The notes under the pieces were generated by a model. That model was not told the origin of the DNA. It was given only the letters and a program-made list of their open reading frames with translations, and ran no database searches. Of a DNA stretch of 64,000 nucleotides, positions 18,586 to 27,651 are shown one piece after another. The DNA is from Ignavibacteria bacterium (GTDB lineage: Bacteria > Bacteroidota > Ignavibacteria > Ignavibacteriales > SURF-24): NCBI GenBank assembly GCA_025612245.1, contig JAAXKQ010000004.1:327750-391749 (forward strand), in the 5' to 3' direction. Every line of letters begins with the position of its first letter. The stretch's first letter is position 1. The translations under genes were made by a program, and so were the position numbers.

Positions 18586-18909
18586 ATGTATACATTTTTA
18601 GTATTTATTTCAGTAATAATTGCTGCATTATTGGTAATAATAATACTAATGCAGTCAAGCAAAGGTGGTGGCTTGGCCGGTACATTCGGTGGAGCAGGCA
18701 ACCTTGGAACAATGTTTGGCTCAAGGAGGACAGCAGATTTCCTAAGCCGTGCCACGTGGTGGCTTGCCGGATCTCTGGTAGTTCTTACAATTGTCATTAA
18801 CTTATTCTTTTTACCGGGGCAGTCCACGGTTGATCAGAGGGAGAGCGTTATTCAGAAATCGGGTAATGTTCCAACACAGCCTTCTGTACCGCAGCAGCGC
18901 GGCCGTTGA
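18586..18909 (+). CDS. secG: Preprotein translocase subunit SecG
   Basis: Small accessory subunit of SecYEG. Two TM helices (~3-22 and ~60-78) flank the conserved cytoplasmic loop MQSSKGGGLAGTFGGAGNLG and TMFGSRRTADFLSRAT. A ~30-residue Q/P-rich tail follows. A 21-bp gap separates it from the tRNA gene, so the two may be co-transcribed. It ends at a strong terminator. Confidence 0.93.
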   Translation: MYTFLVFISVIIAALLVIIILMQSSKGGGLAGTFGGAGNLGTMFGSRRTADFLSRATWWLAGSLVVLTIVINLFFLPGQSTVDQRESVIQKSGNVPTQPSVPQQRGR

Positions 18910-18935
18910 TTTTAAGATAATTTCAAGGTGAGTTA

Positions 18936-18968
18936 AAAAAAGCCCGTTACTTTGTAACGGGCTTTTTT
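18936..18968. terminator. Bidirectional terminator after secG
   Basis: AGCCCGTTAC (18941-18950), loop TTT, GTAACGGGCT (18954-18963), with an A tract before and a T tract after. Confidence 0.93.
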
Positions 18969-19081
18969 GTTTTTAAATGACATAGCAGCGGCAACATGCC
19001 GATAGTCCAGGTGGCAAACCGCGGGTAAACGAATCCCCTGGAATTTGCCCAAAAGTTCCGGAGGAGGAGGGAGGAGAAGTG

Positions 19082-19172
19082 TTGAGTTTTAAGTTTTGAG
19101 TTTTAAGTGGGAAAGAGGTTCGAGGGAAAAGGGTTCAAAGTTCAAGGGAGAGAAGGTTCAAGGTTCAAGGTT
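19082..19172. repeat. Short-period degenerate repeat (TTGAGTTTTAAG and GTTCAAGG units)
   Basis: A purine-biased stretch built from two copies of TTGAGTTTTAAG-like sequence (19082-19108) followed by units of GTTCGAGG/GTTCAAAG/GTTCAAGG (19118-19172). The same 7-8 bp unit recurs at 53,975-54,010 (other orientation) and 55,747-55,790. Confidence 0.75.
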
Positions 19173-19245
19173 TAGGAAAAGCAGAGGAAGAGGGAGAAAG
19201 GAAATATCCATGAAGGCTGGGGGTTTGGAATTGTGCAATGAATGA

Positions 19246-19415
19246 GCCCGCAGCGCGGGCGAGATGTTTGTAGCCCGGGGCGACTGAACCCCTGGGGAAA
19301 AGGATTTTGCCCCAGATCCCCAAAGCTCCGGTCAGGAGCGGCACAGAAGAATTATGAATGGAGGCAATGTGGGCGGGTGTAAATGTGTTGGGATTTCTAC
19401 CGCTAAAAGCGGTAG
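19246..19415. repeat. Three spaced hairpins (REP-like cluster)
   Basis: Perfect short palindromes with different stems at regular spacing: GCCCGC-agc-GCGGGC (19246-19260), GCTCC-ggtca-GGAGC (19325-19339) and CTACCGC-taaaa-GCGGTAG (19397-19415). Starts are 79 and 72 bp apart. No gene or terminator context explains them. Together with the upstream heptamers they fill the 729-bp gap between secG and the AddB-like gene; no coding sequence is supported there. Confidence 0.65.
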
Positions 19416-19698
19416 GGAACGTGTATGTATGCTCAGATTGCGGAGGATGTTTCCAGCCTGATTTTTTCCCCATTTATGATTCCTATATGAGGATCTTTCG
19501 GAGCTTTGAGAATGTGGAGGATCCGTTCCCTGTGGCTTGGGAAATGTGTTATGTAAAGTGCTCTGCTTTTACCTTCTTTCATGAATTTAAGGCTACAGAT
19601 ATACATGGACTGCAAATAGAAAACGATTACGTAGCGATTGTTGTGGCGGCCTATGCCCGGGTAACTCTGCGGCGGTTTGTGGCGGCTTTGACTTTACT

Positions 19699-22600
19699 TC
19701 AGACTTCCATTTCCTCTATGCGGCAGATGGATTTGTAATCGCAGTAGCGGCAGACTTTGGCTTCCCGGTCCTTTAATATTGAAAGGTTGAATTTCCCTTC
19801 GGAAATGTTGGCAATGTATTTTTCAATGTTTTCTTCGCAGGCTTTTATGAGGCTGCTGTTTATGAGTATTGCTTTCTGCTTTTCTTCTTCATTAAGCTCA
19901 CAAAAGGCTTTGTCCGGCTTAAATGTTACGGCTATTTTACCGAACTCTTCGGCTTTGAATTTAAGAGAATATATGTATGCCGCAACGGGACTGTAATCTT
20001 TTCTGTAAAGAGATTTCAACATTTCTGAGGCTGCGTACATGTATAAAGGGAGCTGAAGCGAAAGGCCTTGTCTTAATTCCTCGAGGCTTGGCTTCCTGCC
20101 GTTTAATTTGTAATCTACAACAGAAAAAATTCCCGCACTTTCGTTAATGTCAATCCTGTCTATTATGCCTCGGATTTTGTTCTTTCCGATTGTAAAGGTT
20201 CTTGCGCCTGAGAGCGTGGAGTCCTTATCTTCGCCTGAAACCGCGCCGAAATTGACTTCAAAGAACCTGGGCGTGAGTCCCAGTGTGTCTTCTCTTTCTG
20301 CCTCAAGGAACTTGTACAGTATCGAATTTTCTTTTTTACCGCCAATTCCCGTAATCCTTTCTTTTTCATAAAAAGACATGGGGGCGTACAGGTTGATTTC
20401 CCGGAGCTTGCTTTCTGCAATTTCAAATATTAGGGACTTGGCCTGGTTAAATTCACTTTCATTGCAGCCGGAAAGCCTGATGCCTTTTTTACACAATTTC
20501 GAATAAAATTCAAAAAGAATTGAATGCAGAAGTCTTCCCAGCTCGAATGATTCCATATCCTCTGAAGGCTCTTTTATCACCTCAATTCCAAGCACTCTGC
20601 CAAGAAAATACCGGAAAGGGCAGAGGGCATAGTCTTCAAGCTGTGTTACTGAATACTGCTCGCATCCGGAATTACGCAAGGCTTCCAGTGCTTCACTGGA
20701 AATTTCTGCCCCGGGCAGATTGTCTTCATCATCATGGCAGGGGTTGAGTATTCCAGTGAAAACAGTTTCTTTGAAAGGATCTTTAATTCTTAATGAGCTG
20801 ACATTTATTGAGTCCTCCAGGTACTCCAGGTTCAAGCGGCCGCCGTCAAGTGAAGGGAAGTTGCTCCTTGTTTTTTCAATGCCAGCTCTGCCTGCAAGCT
20901 TAAGCAGCTCTTCCCTGGAGTAAACCAGATCCTTAAAGTCATTCTCTTTTTTCAGTCTGGTTTCAAAAAGGCCGCAGAATTCCTTCAGGAAACCGGATTC
21001 AACGAGCTCCCGCGATTCATCTTTCAACGGGAAGCTGAAATAAAGTCCCTTTTCCCACGTGCATAGCGACTGGTAGAAGCGGTAGCGTTCCTCGGTCTGA
21101 TGCACGGTTTCGTTTTTTACGTAAGAGCCTGAAAAGAAGATTTCGGGGCTATAGCGCGTGGGAAGGTCCCCGTCTGAAAGTCCCGCAATAAAAAGATAAT
21201 CGAACCTTAAGCCCCGGATCTCATCCAGGGTTGTAACCAGGACTCCGGAGTTGGATTTTTCGCGGACATTAAATCGTGCCGAAGAGACCGCAGTACGGAT
21301 TTTATCGAGAAAGAAATTCAGGGGAAAGCGTTCGGCCGGTGAGTATTCTTTTTCGTAGAGTCCGAATATTTCCATGACCGTTTCAAGCAAAGTTGTAACG
21401 GCCTTTATGGTTTCTTCCTGCATGCTGCCTGTCTGGCTTAAGAGGCGGCTCGGAATTCCGAGTTTTTCAATTAAGTCCTGGAAAGAGGACACAAATTCCT
21501 TTAAGGTCATCTTTTTCTCAAACGGGCTCAGTAGCTCGTGAAGGAGCCTGATCGCCTCCAGGGCCTCCTCATAGATCTTTTTTTCTTTTGCAAGGTAAGT
21601 ATCCTCATCACATCTCCTGATTGCCTCCCGGAGCCTGTTTAGCCATGAGTCGTAGCCCGACACAATCTTCAGCCCGGCTGCTGCTTTCATCAGGCTTGAA
21701 ATGTTTACCTTCCCCGAATCCGGGAAGCCACCGCTTAGGGCGCGGAATATGTTCTTAAAATAAAAGTCGTTTTCCAGCACTTCCAGGAAGTTAATTATAG
21801 AAATTATGGGGGCTGAATTCTTAAGGCGGATCCTGTCTGTCAGGTTAAATGGAATGCCGTAGCTGGAAAAAATGTCCCTGATTAAGGGGGAATACTTTTC
21901 AATCAAATTAAAGGCGACGCATACCCGGTGCGGCTCAGCCTTACCTTCAAGAAGAAGTGTTTTTATCTCCTTAGCAACAAATTCAATTTCTTTTTCCCTG
22001 TTTGCGGCTTCAAGGCGTGTAATCCTGCTTTTGTAGCCGTTAGAGGGTTGTGAGGGATGCTTTTCAAAGAGGGCGGACTTAACCTTGTCCCTGAAGTCCC
22101 CCATGTGCACGTTAGCCCTGTCCTCTGCGATAGAAAACCCCTTAGCGATAAGCCTGTTATAGCATTCTTTAAGGTGAGAGAAGATAAGAGGGTTAAAGCT
22201 ATAGTAATCGAAATTTATAAAGACCCTTAAGTTCCCGATGAGTGAAAGGGAGTTAATGATTTCAATTTCGGGGTTTGTGAATTCATCAAAGCCGTTGATA
22301 ATTATGAGATCCACCCCGGTATAGGATGCAATGAAGCAATGAAGGAATTCTTCCCGGCTTAAGGCATTGAGTCCGGCGTAGATGTCGCCTGTTTCCTTAG
22401 CCATAAGCTTGCTGCATTTATCCTGGAAAATTCCGTAAATAGCCGCTATATCGAGCGCCTTACGGGCCTCCGAGCCTGAGCACTCATCTGCCTGCTGCCT
22501 CAGGATATTGGGTGTAACACCGTGCCTTTTATACTCTGAGATGACGTTATGTATTCTTTCAAGTGTTCCCGGGGGAATTTCGTGTTTATAGTCAGAGAAG

Positions 22601-22899
22601 TAGCAAAGCTTTTCCTCCGAGGCGCTCTGCTTAAGCAAGACGGCCGAGGCAGCCTCGCTTACGGGCTTAAACCTGATTTTATGGTTAAGGAGCCTGGTTG
22701 AAAGCGTTCCCAGTGTTTCAATGTGGATATTGCCCGCGGCTTTTAGGGGACTGAGGTTTACGAGCTCTTTTTTCTGCAGACGGGCTTTCCTGTTTGTAGG
22801 AACTATTAAGAGCAGCTCATGGAGTTTTGACTCTGAGAGCTTCCGGGCAATCAGTTCGTCCACGTTTACTGCCGCAATATTTTCTTTTGTCAGTATCAT
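19699..22899 (-). CDS. AddB/RexB-like PD-(D/E)XK nuclease with inactive helicase region
   Basis: 1066 residues. The C-terminal nuclease domain shows TQLEDYALCPFRYFLGR near residues 750-770, LGRLLHSILFEFY, then IDRIDINESAGIFSVVDYKL (catalytic Asp-x-Lys) and the LQLPLYMYAA helix. The last cysteines CRYCDYKSIC (~1051-1060), together with Cys ~760, fit the AddB four-cysteine Fe-S staple. The N-terminal 700 residues resemble a UvrD-like scaffold (LLLIVPTNRKARLQKKEL, FDYLFIAGLSDGDLP) but have no Walker A GxxxxGKT. An AddA partner is not in the window. The expected role is double-strand break end processing. Confident as family, less so as a true AddB. Confidence 0.82.
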   Translation of the reverse strand: MILTKENIAAVNVDELIARKLSESKLHELLLIVPTNRKARLQKKELVNLSPLKAAGNIHIETLGTLSTRLLNHKIRFKPVSEAASAVLLKQSASEEKLCYFSDYKHEIPPGTLERIHNVISEYKRHGVTPNILRQQADECSGSEARKALDIAAIYGIFQDKCSKLMAKETGDIYAGLNALSREEFLHCFIASYTGVDLIIINGFDEFTNPEIEIINSLSLIGNLRVFINFDYYSFNPLIFSHLKECYNRLIAKGFSIAEDRANVHMGDFRDKVKSALFEKHPSQPSNGYKSRITRLEAANREKEIEFVAKEIKTLLLEGKAEPHRVCVAFNLIEKYSPLIRDIFSSYGIPFNLTDRIRLKNSAPIISIINFLEVLENDFYFKNIFRALSGGFPDSGKVNISSLMKAAAGLKIVSGYDSWLNRLREAIRRCDEDTYLAKEKKIYEEALEAIRLLHELLSPFEKKMTLKEFVSSFQDLIEKLGIPSRLLSQTGSMQEETIKAVTTLLETVMEIFGLYEKEYSPAERFPLNFFLDKIRTAVSSARFNVREKSNSGVLVTTLDEIRGLRFDYLFIAGLSDGDLPTRYSPEIFFSGSYVKNETVHQTEERYRFYQSLCTWEKGLYFSFPLKDESRELVESGFLKEFCGLFETRLKKENDFKDLVYSREELLKLAGRAGIEKTRSNFPSLDGGRLNLEYLEDSINVSSLRIKDPFKETVFTGILNPCHDDEDNLPGAEISSEALEALRNSGCEQYSVTQLEDYALCPFRYFLGRVLGIEVIKEPSEDMESFELGRLLHSILFEFYSKLCKKGIRLSGCNESEFNQAKSLIFEIAESKLREINLYAPMSFYEKERITGIGGKKENSILYKFLEAEREDTLGLTPRFFEVNFGAVSGEDKDSTLSGARTFTIGKNKIRGIIDRIDINESAGIFSVVDYKLNGRKPSLEELRQGLSLQLPLYMYAASEMLKSLYRKDYSPVAAYIYSLKFKAEEFGKIAVTFKPDKAFCELNEEEKQKAILINSSLIKACEENIEKYIANISEGKFNLSILKDREAKVCRYCDYKSICRIEEMEV

Positions 22900-22964
22900 C
22901 GGTTTTACCTTGCCGGATAAAAAAAAGAGTTCGCCCTTCCGGAATTCTTGTGGGGGAAAAACAG

Positions 22965-23477
22965 TTACTGTGCTTCCTTTTCCTTCATTAGATTCCTGTA
23001 TGAGCTCCTGATCTGGCTTTCAAAATCGAGCCCGAGAATTCTTACCATGCTATCGAAGCGCTTTTGAGCGTCTTTTTTGCCTGAAAGCACCAGGGTTTCC
23101 AGTTCCAGGAAATATCCAAGTCCTTTTACCTTATCGAGGTGAATTCGTGTATTATCGTAGAGCCAGAGTTCGCGTTTTTTCTCAACTATGGTTTCAATTT
23201 CCAGAATATTATTAAAAAAATCGGGCACTTTTTTCCCCGAGAGGAGTATAACTTCATAGTTTGACCAGCGTGTTTCACCCGATTCGACGCGGTTATACTT
23301 AATAAGCTCGATCCTGTCGTCCTTTATGATACGCATTTTTAGAAGGCCGGCGGGTGACTTATAATAAATATCTTTTTGAGAGAGTATCCCCTTAAATTCG
23401 GCACCTATTGCCTGCAGAATGGATTTGACTTTCTTATGGGAAGGCAGGGCGACCTTGATTTCAAGATTTACTGGCAT
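22965..23477 (-). CDS. CYTH-domain protein (class IV adenylate cyclase/CyaB-like)
   Basis: 170 aa, a single CYTH fold. The N-terminal strand NLEIKVAL carries the metal/triphosphate motif (E6, K8; position 4 is Asn rather than Glu). Later strands GLLKMRIIKDDRIELIKYNR and YFLELETLV supply the conserved basic and acidic tunnel residues. CyaB-like proteins act on triphosphates or adenylates, and the real substrate here is unknown. It lies upstream of the AddB-like gene on the same strand with a 65-bp gap, so co-transcription is likely. Confidence 0.8.
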   Translation of the reverse strand: MPVNLEIKVALPSHKKVKSILQAIGAEFKGILSQKDIYYKSPAGLLKMRIIKDDRIELIKYNRVESGETRWSNYEVILLSGKKVPDFFNNILEIETIVEKKRELWLYDNTRIHLDKVKGLGYFLELETLVLSGKKDAQKRFDSMVRILGLDFESQIRSSYRNLMKEKEAQ

Positions 23478-23618
23478 TGTTCCTTTTGACGGTTTAAAAT
23501 GAATAATTTTATTTGTAACTTAGGCTGCGGTTTACCCGCAAAAACAGGTACTAAGTTATCATTTATGTGTTGACAGATATATTCTTTTGTATTTAAAATA
23601 CAATAAAAGCAAAGAAGT

Positions 23619-24263
23619 ATGAAGAAAATATTTTTTATAATATTGATTTTGCCGTTCCTGGCCTTAAAGGCGCAGAAGCTTGGCGAAATGGCTCCTGAAA
23701 AACCGCTGGAGAATTTCCCGAAAAATTCCTGGGGAGTGGATTTTATGTTCGGTGAAGGGGGCTTTGGTCTTGGTACTTTTTACCGGCACAATTTGTCCAG
23801 TGCGCTCACAGGATTTGTCGATTTTTCCATATCCGAGGCCAAAGATGACCAGGAGATGGAATACTACGATTATTTCCGTCAGGAGTACGTCACTTATAAC
23901 AAAAAGAACAGGATATTCCTTCTTCCTGTGAATTTCGGACTTCAGCAGAGGCTTTTTGAGCACTCGATAACCGAAAACCTGCGCCCTTATATTAATTTTG
24001 GTGTAGGCCCTTCAATTGTAATTACCACTCCTTATGAAAAGGAGTTTTTCAATTCCTTCGGCAGTGCGCAGGCAAAGTACACGGCAGGCGGGTACGTGGG
24101 GCTCGGGGCCAATTTCGGCCTGGATAAGTCGAGCCTTCTGGGCATTAATCTCAGGTATTACGTGATCCACTTTTTTGACAAAGGTGTTGAGAGCCTGAAC
24201 AACAAGTTCCAGAAAAACCTGGGCGGATTTTATCTTACGATCAATCTTGGGATTATGTATTGA
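23619..24263 (+). CDS. Small outer-membrane beta-barrel-like protein
   Basis: 214 residues. A signal peptide of ~18 aa (MKK, hydrophobic, ending LKAQ) is followed by alternating polar/aromatic strands (GLGTFYRHNLSS, LLPVNFGLQQRLF, GGYVGLGANFGL, LGGFYLTINLGIMY) and ends in a strand with a C-terminal aromatic. This resembles an OmpW/OmpA-like eight-stranded barrel. No function can be assigned. The stop overlaps the following TTG start by 4 bp. Confidence 0.7.
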   Translation: MKKIFFIILILPFLALKAQKLGEMAPEKPLENFPKNSWGVDFMFGEGGFGLGTFYRHNLSSALTGFVDFSISEAKDDQEMEYYDYFRQEYVTYNKKNRIFLLPVNFGLQQRLFEHSITENLRPYINFGVGPSIVITTPYEKEFFNSFGSAQAKYTAGGYVGLGANFGLDKSSLLGINLRYYVIHFFDKGVESLNNKFQKNLGGFYLTINLGIMY

Positions 24264-24991
24264 AGGACCCGACACCTGCTTTCAAAGGCTTCAGCAAGGA
24301 CGCCTTTTCATTTCTGTGCGAATTAAGGGATAATAATAACCTCCAGTGGTTTAATGCCAACCGGCAGAGATACCAGGACTCACTGGTCAGGCCTGCCAGG
24401 GCATTTATTACGGAGATGGGGCAGTTCTTTAACCGCCTTTATCCTGCCATAAGGACAGAGCCCAAATTTAACGAAACCATCATGAGGATTAATAAGGATC
24501 TGAGGTTTTCCAAAGGGGAGCCTTACAGGACGTATTTCCTCATCCATTTCGGCCGCTTTAAGCTCGACTGCGAATTTTACGTTTCCTTTGAGGCTGAGTC
24601 ATTTGACGCAGGGCTTTTTATCAATAACTCGGCTAAAGACCCAAATTTCCATTTTAAGGACAACCTGGTCAAATATCCCAGGGAATTCTTAAGAGTGCTG
24701 GAGCAGTACAAGATCAATCATAATTTTGAGCTCTACGATCTTGTAAAAAGCCCGGCTCTATTGGAAAAACACTTAAACGGAGAAGATCACCTGGAGTTAC
24801 TGAAGGGCCTAAAAATGATGCTCATTCAGAAGTCCTTTTCCCCTGAAGAAGAGCTTTTGTATTCGCCCGATTTTATCTTGGAGGCCGTAAAAATCTTCTC
24901 TGTCCTTTTTCCGGTCTACTGTTTCGGGGCGTTTCCAGAACCGCTCAGGATGATAGAGGAATTTGAGGAACAATTCGGAATGATGCTCTAG
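24260..24991 (+). CDS. DUF2461 (TIGR02453) family protein
   Basis: 243 aa, matching DUF2461 throughout: FKGFSKDAFSFLCELRDNNN-LQWFNANRQRYQ at the N terminus, then FNETIMRINKDLRFSKGEPYRTYF and a C-terminal helical part. Function is unknown for the family. The start is TTG at 24260, overlapping the upstream stop as TTGA. This start is chosen because the family signature begins only a few residues in. Cytosolic. Confidence 0.82.
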   Translation: MKDPTPAFKGFSKDAFSFLCELRDNNNLQWFNANRQRYQDSLVRPARAFITEMGQFFNRLYPAIRTEPKFNETIMRINKDLRFSKGEPYRTYFLIHFGRFKLDCEFYVSFEAESFDAGLFINNSAKDPNFHFKDNLVKYPREFLRVLEQYKINHNFELYDLVKSPALLEKHLNGEDHLELLKGLKMMLIQKSFSPEEELLYSPDFILEAVKIFSVLFPVYCFGAFPEPLRMIEEFEEQFGMML

Positions 24992-25108
24992 GCGAAACTC
25001 GGCCTAAAGCCCCCCAAAATGCCTTTTTGAAATCAATAATGGAATCTTTATATTCCACTAACACAAATCCTATAATTTACGATACTGCAAACAATGGGAA
25101 GTGAAATT

Positions 25109-26029
25109 ATGGCTTCCATATCCATGGAAGAAAAAGAAAAGAAGAGAGTTGCCTCCAGTTCTTTAATAGCAGCTGTTTTTCTCACGTCTTTTAAGCTTGT
25201 TGTAGGAATTTCAACAAACAGTCTGGGTATCTTGTCTGAAGCTGCACATTCGGGGCTGGATCTGGTGGCGGCGCTGGTTACATACATAGCAATCAGGATG
25301 TCCAGTAAGCCTGCCGATGAGGAACATCACTTCGGTCACGGGAAAATGGAAAATATTTCGGCGCTCTTTGAGACCGTACTACTCCTTATAACGTGCTTCT
25401 GGATCATTTCGGAAGTAATTAAAAGGCTTACAGGTGCTCAAATGGAAGTGGAGGTAAACTTCTGGAGTTTCCTGGTAATACTGACCTCAATGGGCATTGA
25501 CATTTCGAGGTCAAATTCACTTCGCAGGATTGCAAAAAAGTACAAAAGCCAGGCCCTTGAAGCCGATGCGCTTCACTTTTCTTCCGACATCTTCAGCTCG
25601 GGAGTTGTACTTATAGGTCTTGCCGGCTATGCCATTGGGTTTCACTATGCAGATTCCATTGCAGCCTTAATTGTAGCAATTATTGTCATATTCATCAGCC
25701 TGCAGTTAGGCAGGAGGTCCATTGACGTTCTGCTGGACAAGGCACCCGAAGGCATTAAGGAGAAGGTTTCGAGGATTGTTTCCAGGACCCCGGAAGTTCT
25801 TCAGTGGCACGATATCAGGGTCAGAAATTCCGGGGCGAACGTGCTCGTTGAACTCAAGATACACGTAGCACCAAACTTATCAATTAATAAAGCGCATGAA
25901 ATTTCGCACAGGGTGGAAGAATCCATCTGCAGTGAAATTGAAAAATGCGAAGTTCAAATCCACATTGAACCCGAGGAAACTTTACACGTAAAAAGGTGGA
26001 AGCACAAGGGCTGGAACCGCCGGAAGTAA
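25109..26029 (+). CDS. Cation diffusion facilitator (CDF) transporter
   Basis: Divalent cation/H+ antiporter, 306 aa from the chosen ATG. Six TM helices lie in the first ~215 residues. The site-A metal pair is HxxxD in helix 2 (LSEAAHSGLDL) and HFSSD in helix 5, a His/Asp set typical of Zn2+-preferring members. HHFGHGKMEN follows helix 2. The cytoplasmic domain (KIHVAPNLSINKAHEISHRVEE, VQIHIEP) carries the dimer metal site. An ATG 15 bp upstream is in frame, but GGAAG precedes 25109 by 8 nt. Confidence 0.9.
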   Translation: MASISMEEKEKKRVASSSLIAAVFLTSFKLVVGISTNSLGILSEAAHSGLDLVAALVTYIAIRMSSKPADEEHHFGHGKMENISALFETVLLLITCFWIISEVIKRLTGAQMEVEVNFWSFLVILTSMGIDISRSNSLRRIAKKYKSQALEADALHFSSDIFSSGVVLIGLAGYAIGFHYADSIAALIVAIIVIFISLQLGRRSIDVLLDKAPEGIKEKVSRIVSRTPEVLQWHDIRVRNSGANVLVELKIHVAPNLSINKAHEISHRVEESICSEIEKCEVQIHIEPEETLHVKRWKHKGWNRRK

Positions 26030-26104
26030 GTTGAGTCAGGGAAATTTAATTTCCTGAAAGAAAATGAGTTTACTTGGGGTCCATTCAACTATTTCAATTA
26101 CACT

Positions 26105-27583
26105 ATGAAAAATCTACTAACGCTAATTATTATCGGTTTCATTATGACAGTCTCAGTTAAAGCTCAGGAAGTCAGGTTCAGCCAGGACCTGTATAATACT
26201 TATGAACAGTACAGGGAAAACGGCATTCAGCATAAAAGGTTTAAGCGTTCTGACATAGAGCCGCTTATTGAGAAGGTAAAAAGGAATAAGTTTTTTAACG
26301 TTAAGACACTGGGGCATTCTGCCGAGGGGCGGGAAATTGACCTGATTACAGCGGGCAAAGGAAAAACAAAAGTCCTCTTATGGTCGCAGATGCACGGCGA
26401 TGAATCTACGGCAACAATGGCACTCTTCGACATCTTTAATTTCCTTTCCGCAAGCGACAGCCTCGATCCTTTCCGGAAAGAGCTCTTAAGCCGTCTGACA
26501 CTTTGCTTTATCCCGATGCTGAACCCTGACGGGGCGGAGAGGTTCCAGAGAAGAAATGCTCTCGACATAGATATTAACCGCGATGCCGTAAGGCTGCAGA
26601 GTCCTGAATCAGTGATATTAAAAGGCGTAAGAGACAGCCTTAAGGCCGACTTTGGTTTCAACCTGCACGACCAGAGTACAAGGCACTCTGCGGGCAAAAG
26701 CTTCAAGGTTGCCTCGCTTTCATTCCTTGCTCCTCCGGTCGATTACGAAAGAAGCGTTAACCCTGTAAGGGAAAGGGCAATGAAAGTAATTGTAAACATG
26801 CATGACCGCCTCTCGGCGTTCATACCGGGGCACATGGCAAAGTACCCGGATGACTTTGAGCCCAGGGCATTTGGCGACAACATGCAGCGCTGGGGCACCA
26901 GTACGATACTGATTGAATCCGGCGGCTGGCATACGGATTATGAAAAACAGTTCCTGAGAAAAATGAACTACATTGGAATTTTATCCTCAATTTTCAGCAT
27001 TGCAACGGGCAGCTATGACGGCCTTAGTATTGAGGACTACTATAAAATACCGGACAACGCGGACTTTATATTTGACCTTCTGCTCAGGAACCTGACTCTT
27101 AATGTAAAAGACAGCACATTCAAGGCCGACCTTGGTGTAAACCGTTTCGAGGCCGCTGCAGGCAACAAGCCGTATTTCCACGGGCTTATTGAAGACGTTG
27201 GGGATCTTTCGACCTTCTTTGGTTTTGAGGATTATGACTGCAGCAGCATGGAAGCTTTTCCCGGAAAAGCAGATCCTACTGTCTATAAGGACCTGGATGA
27301 AGTAAAGAGCCTGAATTTCCTTGAGCTCCTCAAAAAGGGTGTTACGGCAATAAGGGTTAGAAAAGAAGCACTCAAGGGAAGGTACTCGTTTTTCCCGCTT
27401 AACCTGATCGGCGTGGATGAGAATGGGAACCCCGGGCAGCCTGAGGGTGAATTTAAGCCGGGGGCACCGGCCAACCTGGTGATCTATCAGAATGGTACGG
27501 CACGCTTTGCAGTCGTAAACGGTTTTATCTATGACTTAAAGACAATGAGCAATAACGTTTATAACGGTCTGATATTGCAATAA
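26105..27583 (+). CDS. Secreted M14-family zinc carboxypeptidase-like protein
   Basis: 492 aa with a signal peptide (MKNLLTLIIIGF...KAQ). The zinc ligands are His97 and Glu100 (QMHGDESTA) and His188 (FNLHDQ). DINRDAVRLQSPES lies between them as in M14 enzymes, and ILIESGGWHTD near 280 supplies the catalytic glutamate region. The last ~200 residues form an extra domain (GLIEDVGDLS...) common in M14 proteins of this lineage, with no name I can give. It probably cleaves peptides in the periplasm. Single gene. Confidence 0.85.
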   Translation: MKNLLTLIIIGFIMTVSVKAQEVRFSQDLYNTYEQYRENGIQHKRFKRSDIEPLIEKVKRNKFFNVKTLGHSAEGREIDLITAGKGKTKVLLWSQMHGDESTATMALFDIFNFLSASDSLDPFRKELLSRLTLCFIPMLNPDGAERFQRRNALDIDINRDAVRLQSPESVILKGVRDSLKADFGFNLHDQSTRHSAGKSFKVASLSFLAPPVDYERSVNPVRERAMKVIVNMHDRLSAFIPGHMAKYPDDFEPRAFGDNMQRWGTSTILIESGGWHTDYEKQFLRKMNYIGILSSIFSIATGSYDGLSIEDYYKIPDNADFIFDLLLRNLTLNVKDSTFKADLGVNRFEAAAGNKPYFHGLIEDVGDLSTFFGFEDYDCSSMEAFPGKADPTVYKDLDEVKSLNFLELLKKGVTAIRVRKEALKGRYSFFPLNLIGVDENGNPGQPEGEFKPGAPANLVIYQNGTARFAVVNGFIYDLKTMSNNVYNGLILQ

Positions 27584-27651
27584 TATTTGCAATTGATAAA
27601 TCTAAATTTATTTGGTATAATAAATTTAGACACAAGATATAATTAAAGGTT

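Noticed and set aside
19358..19738. 126-codon + strand frame in the secG/AddB gap
   Set aside because: It overlaps hairpin repeats and the end of the AddB-like gene, with no domain character or ribosome-binding site.
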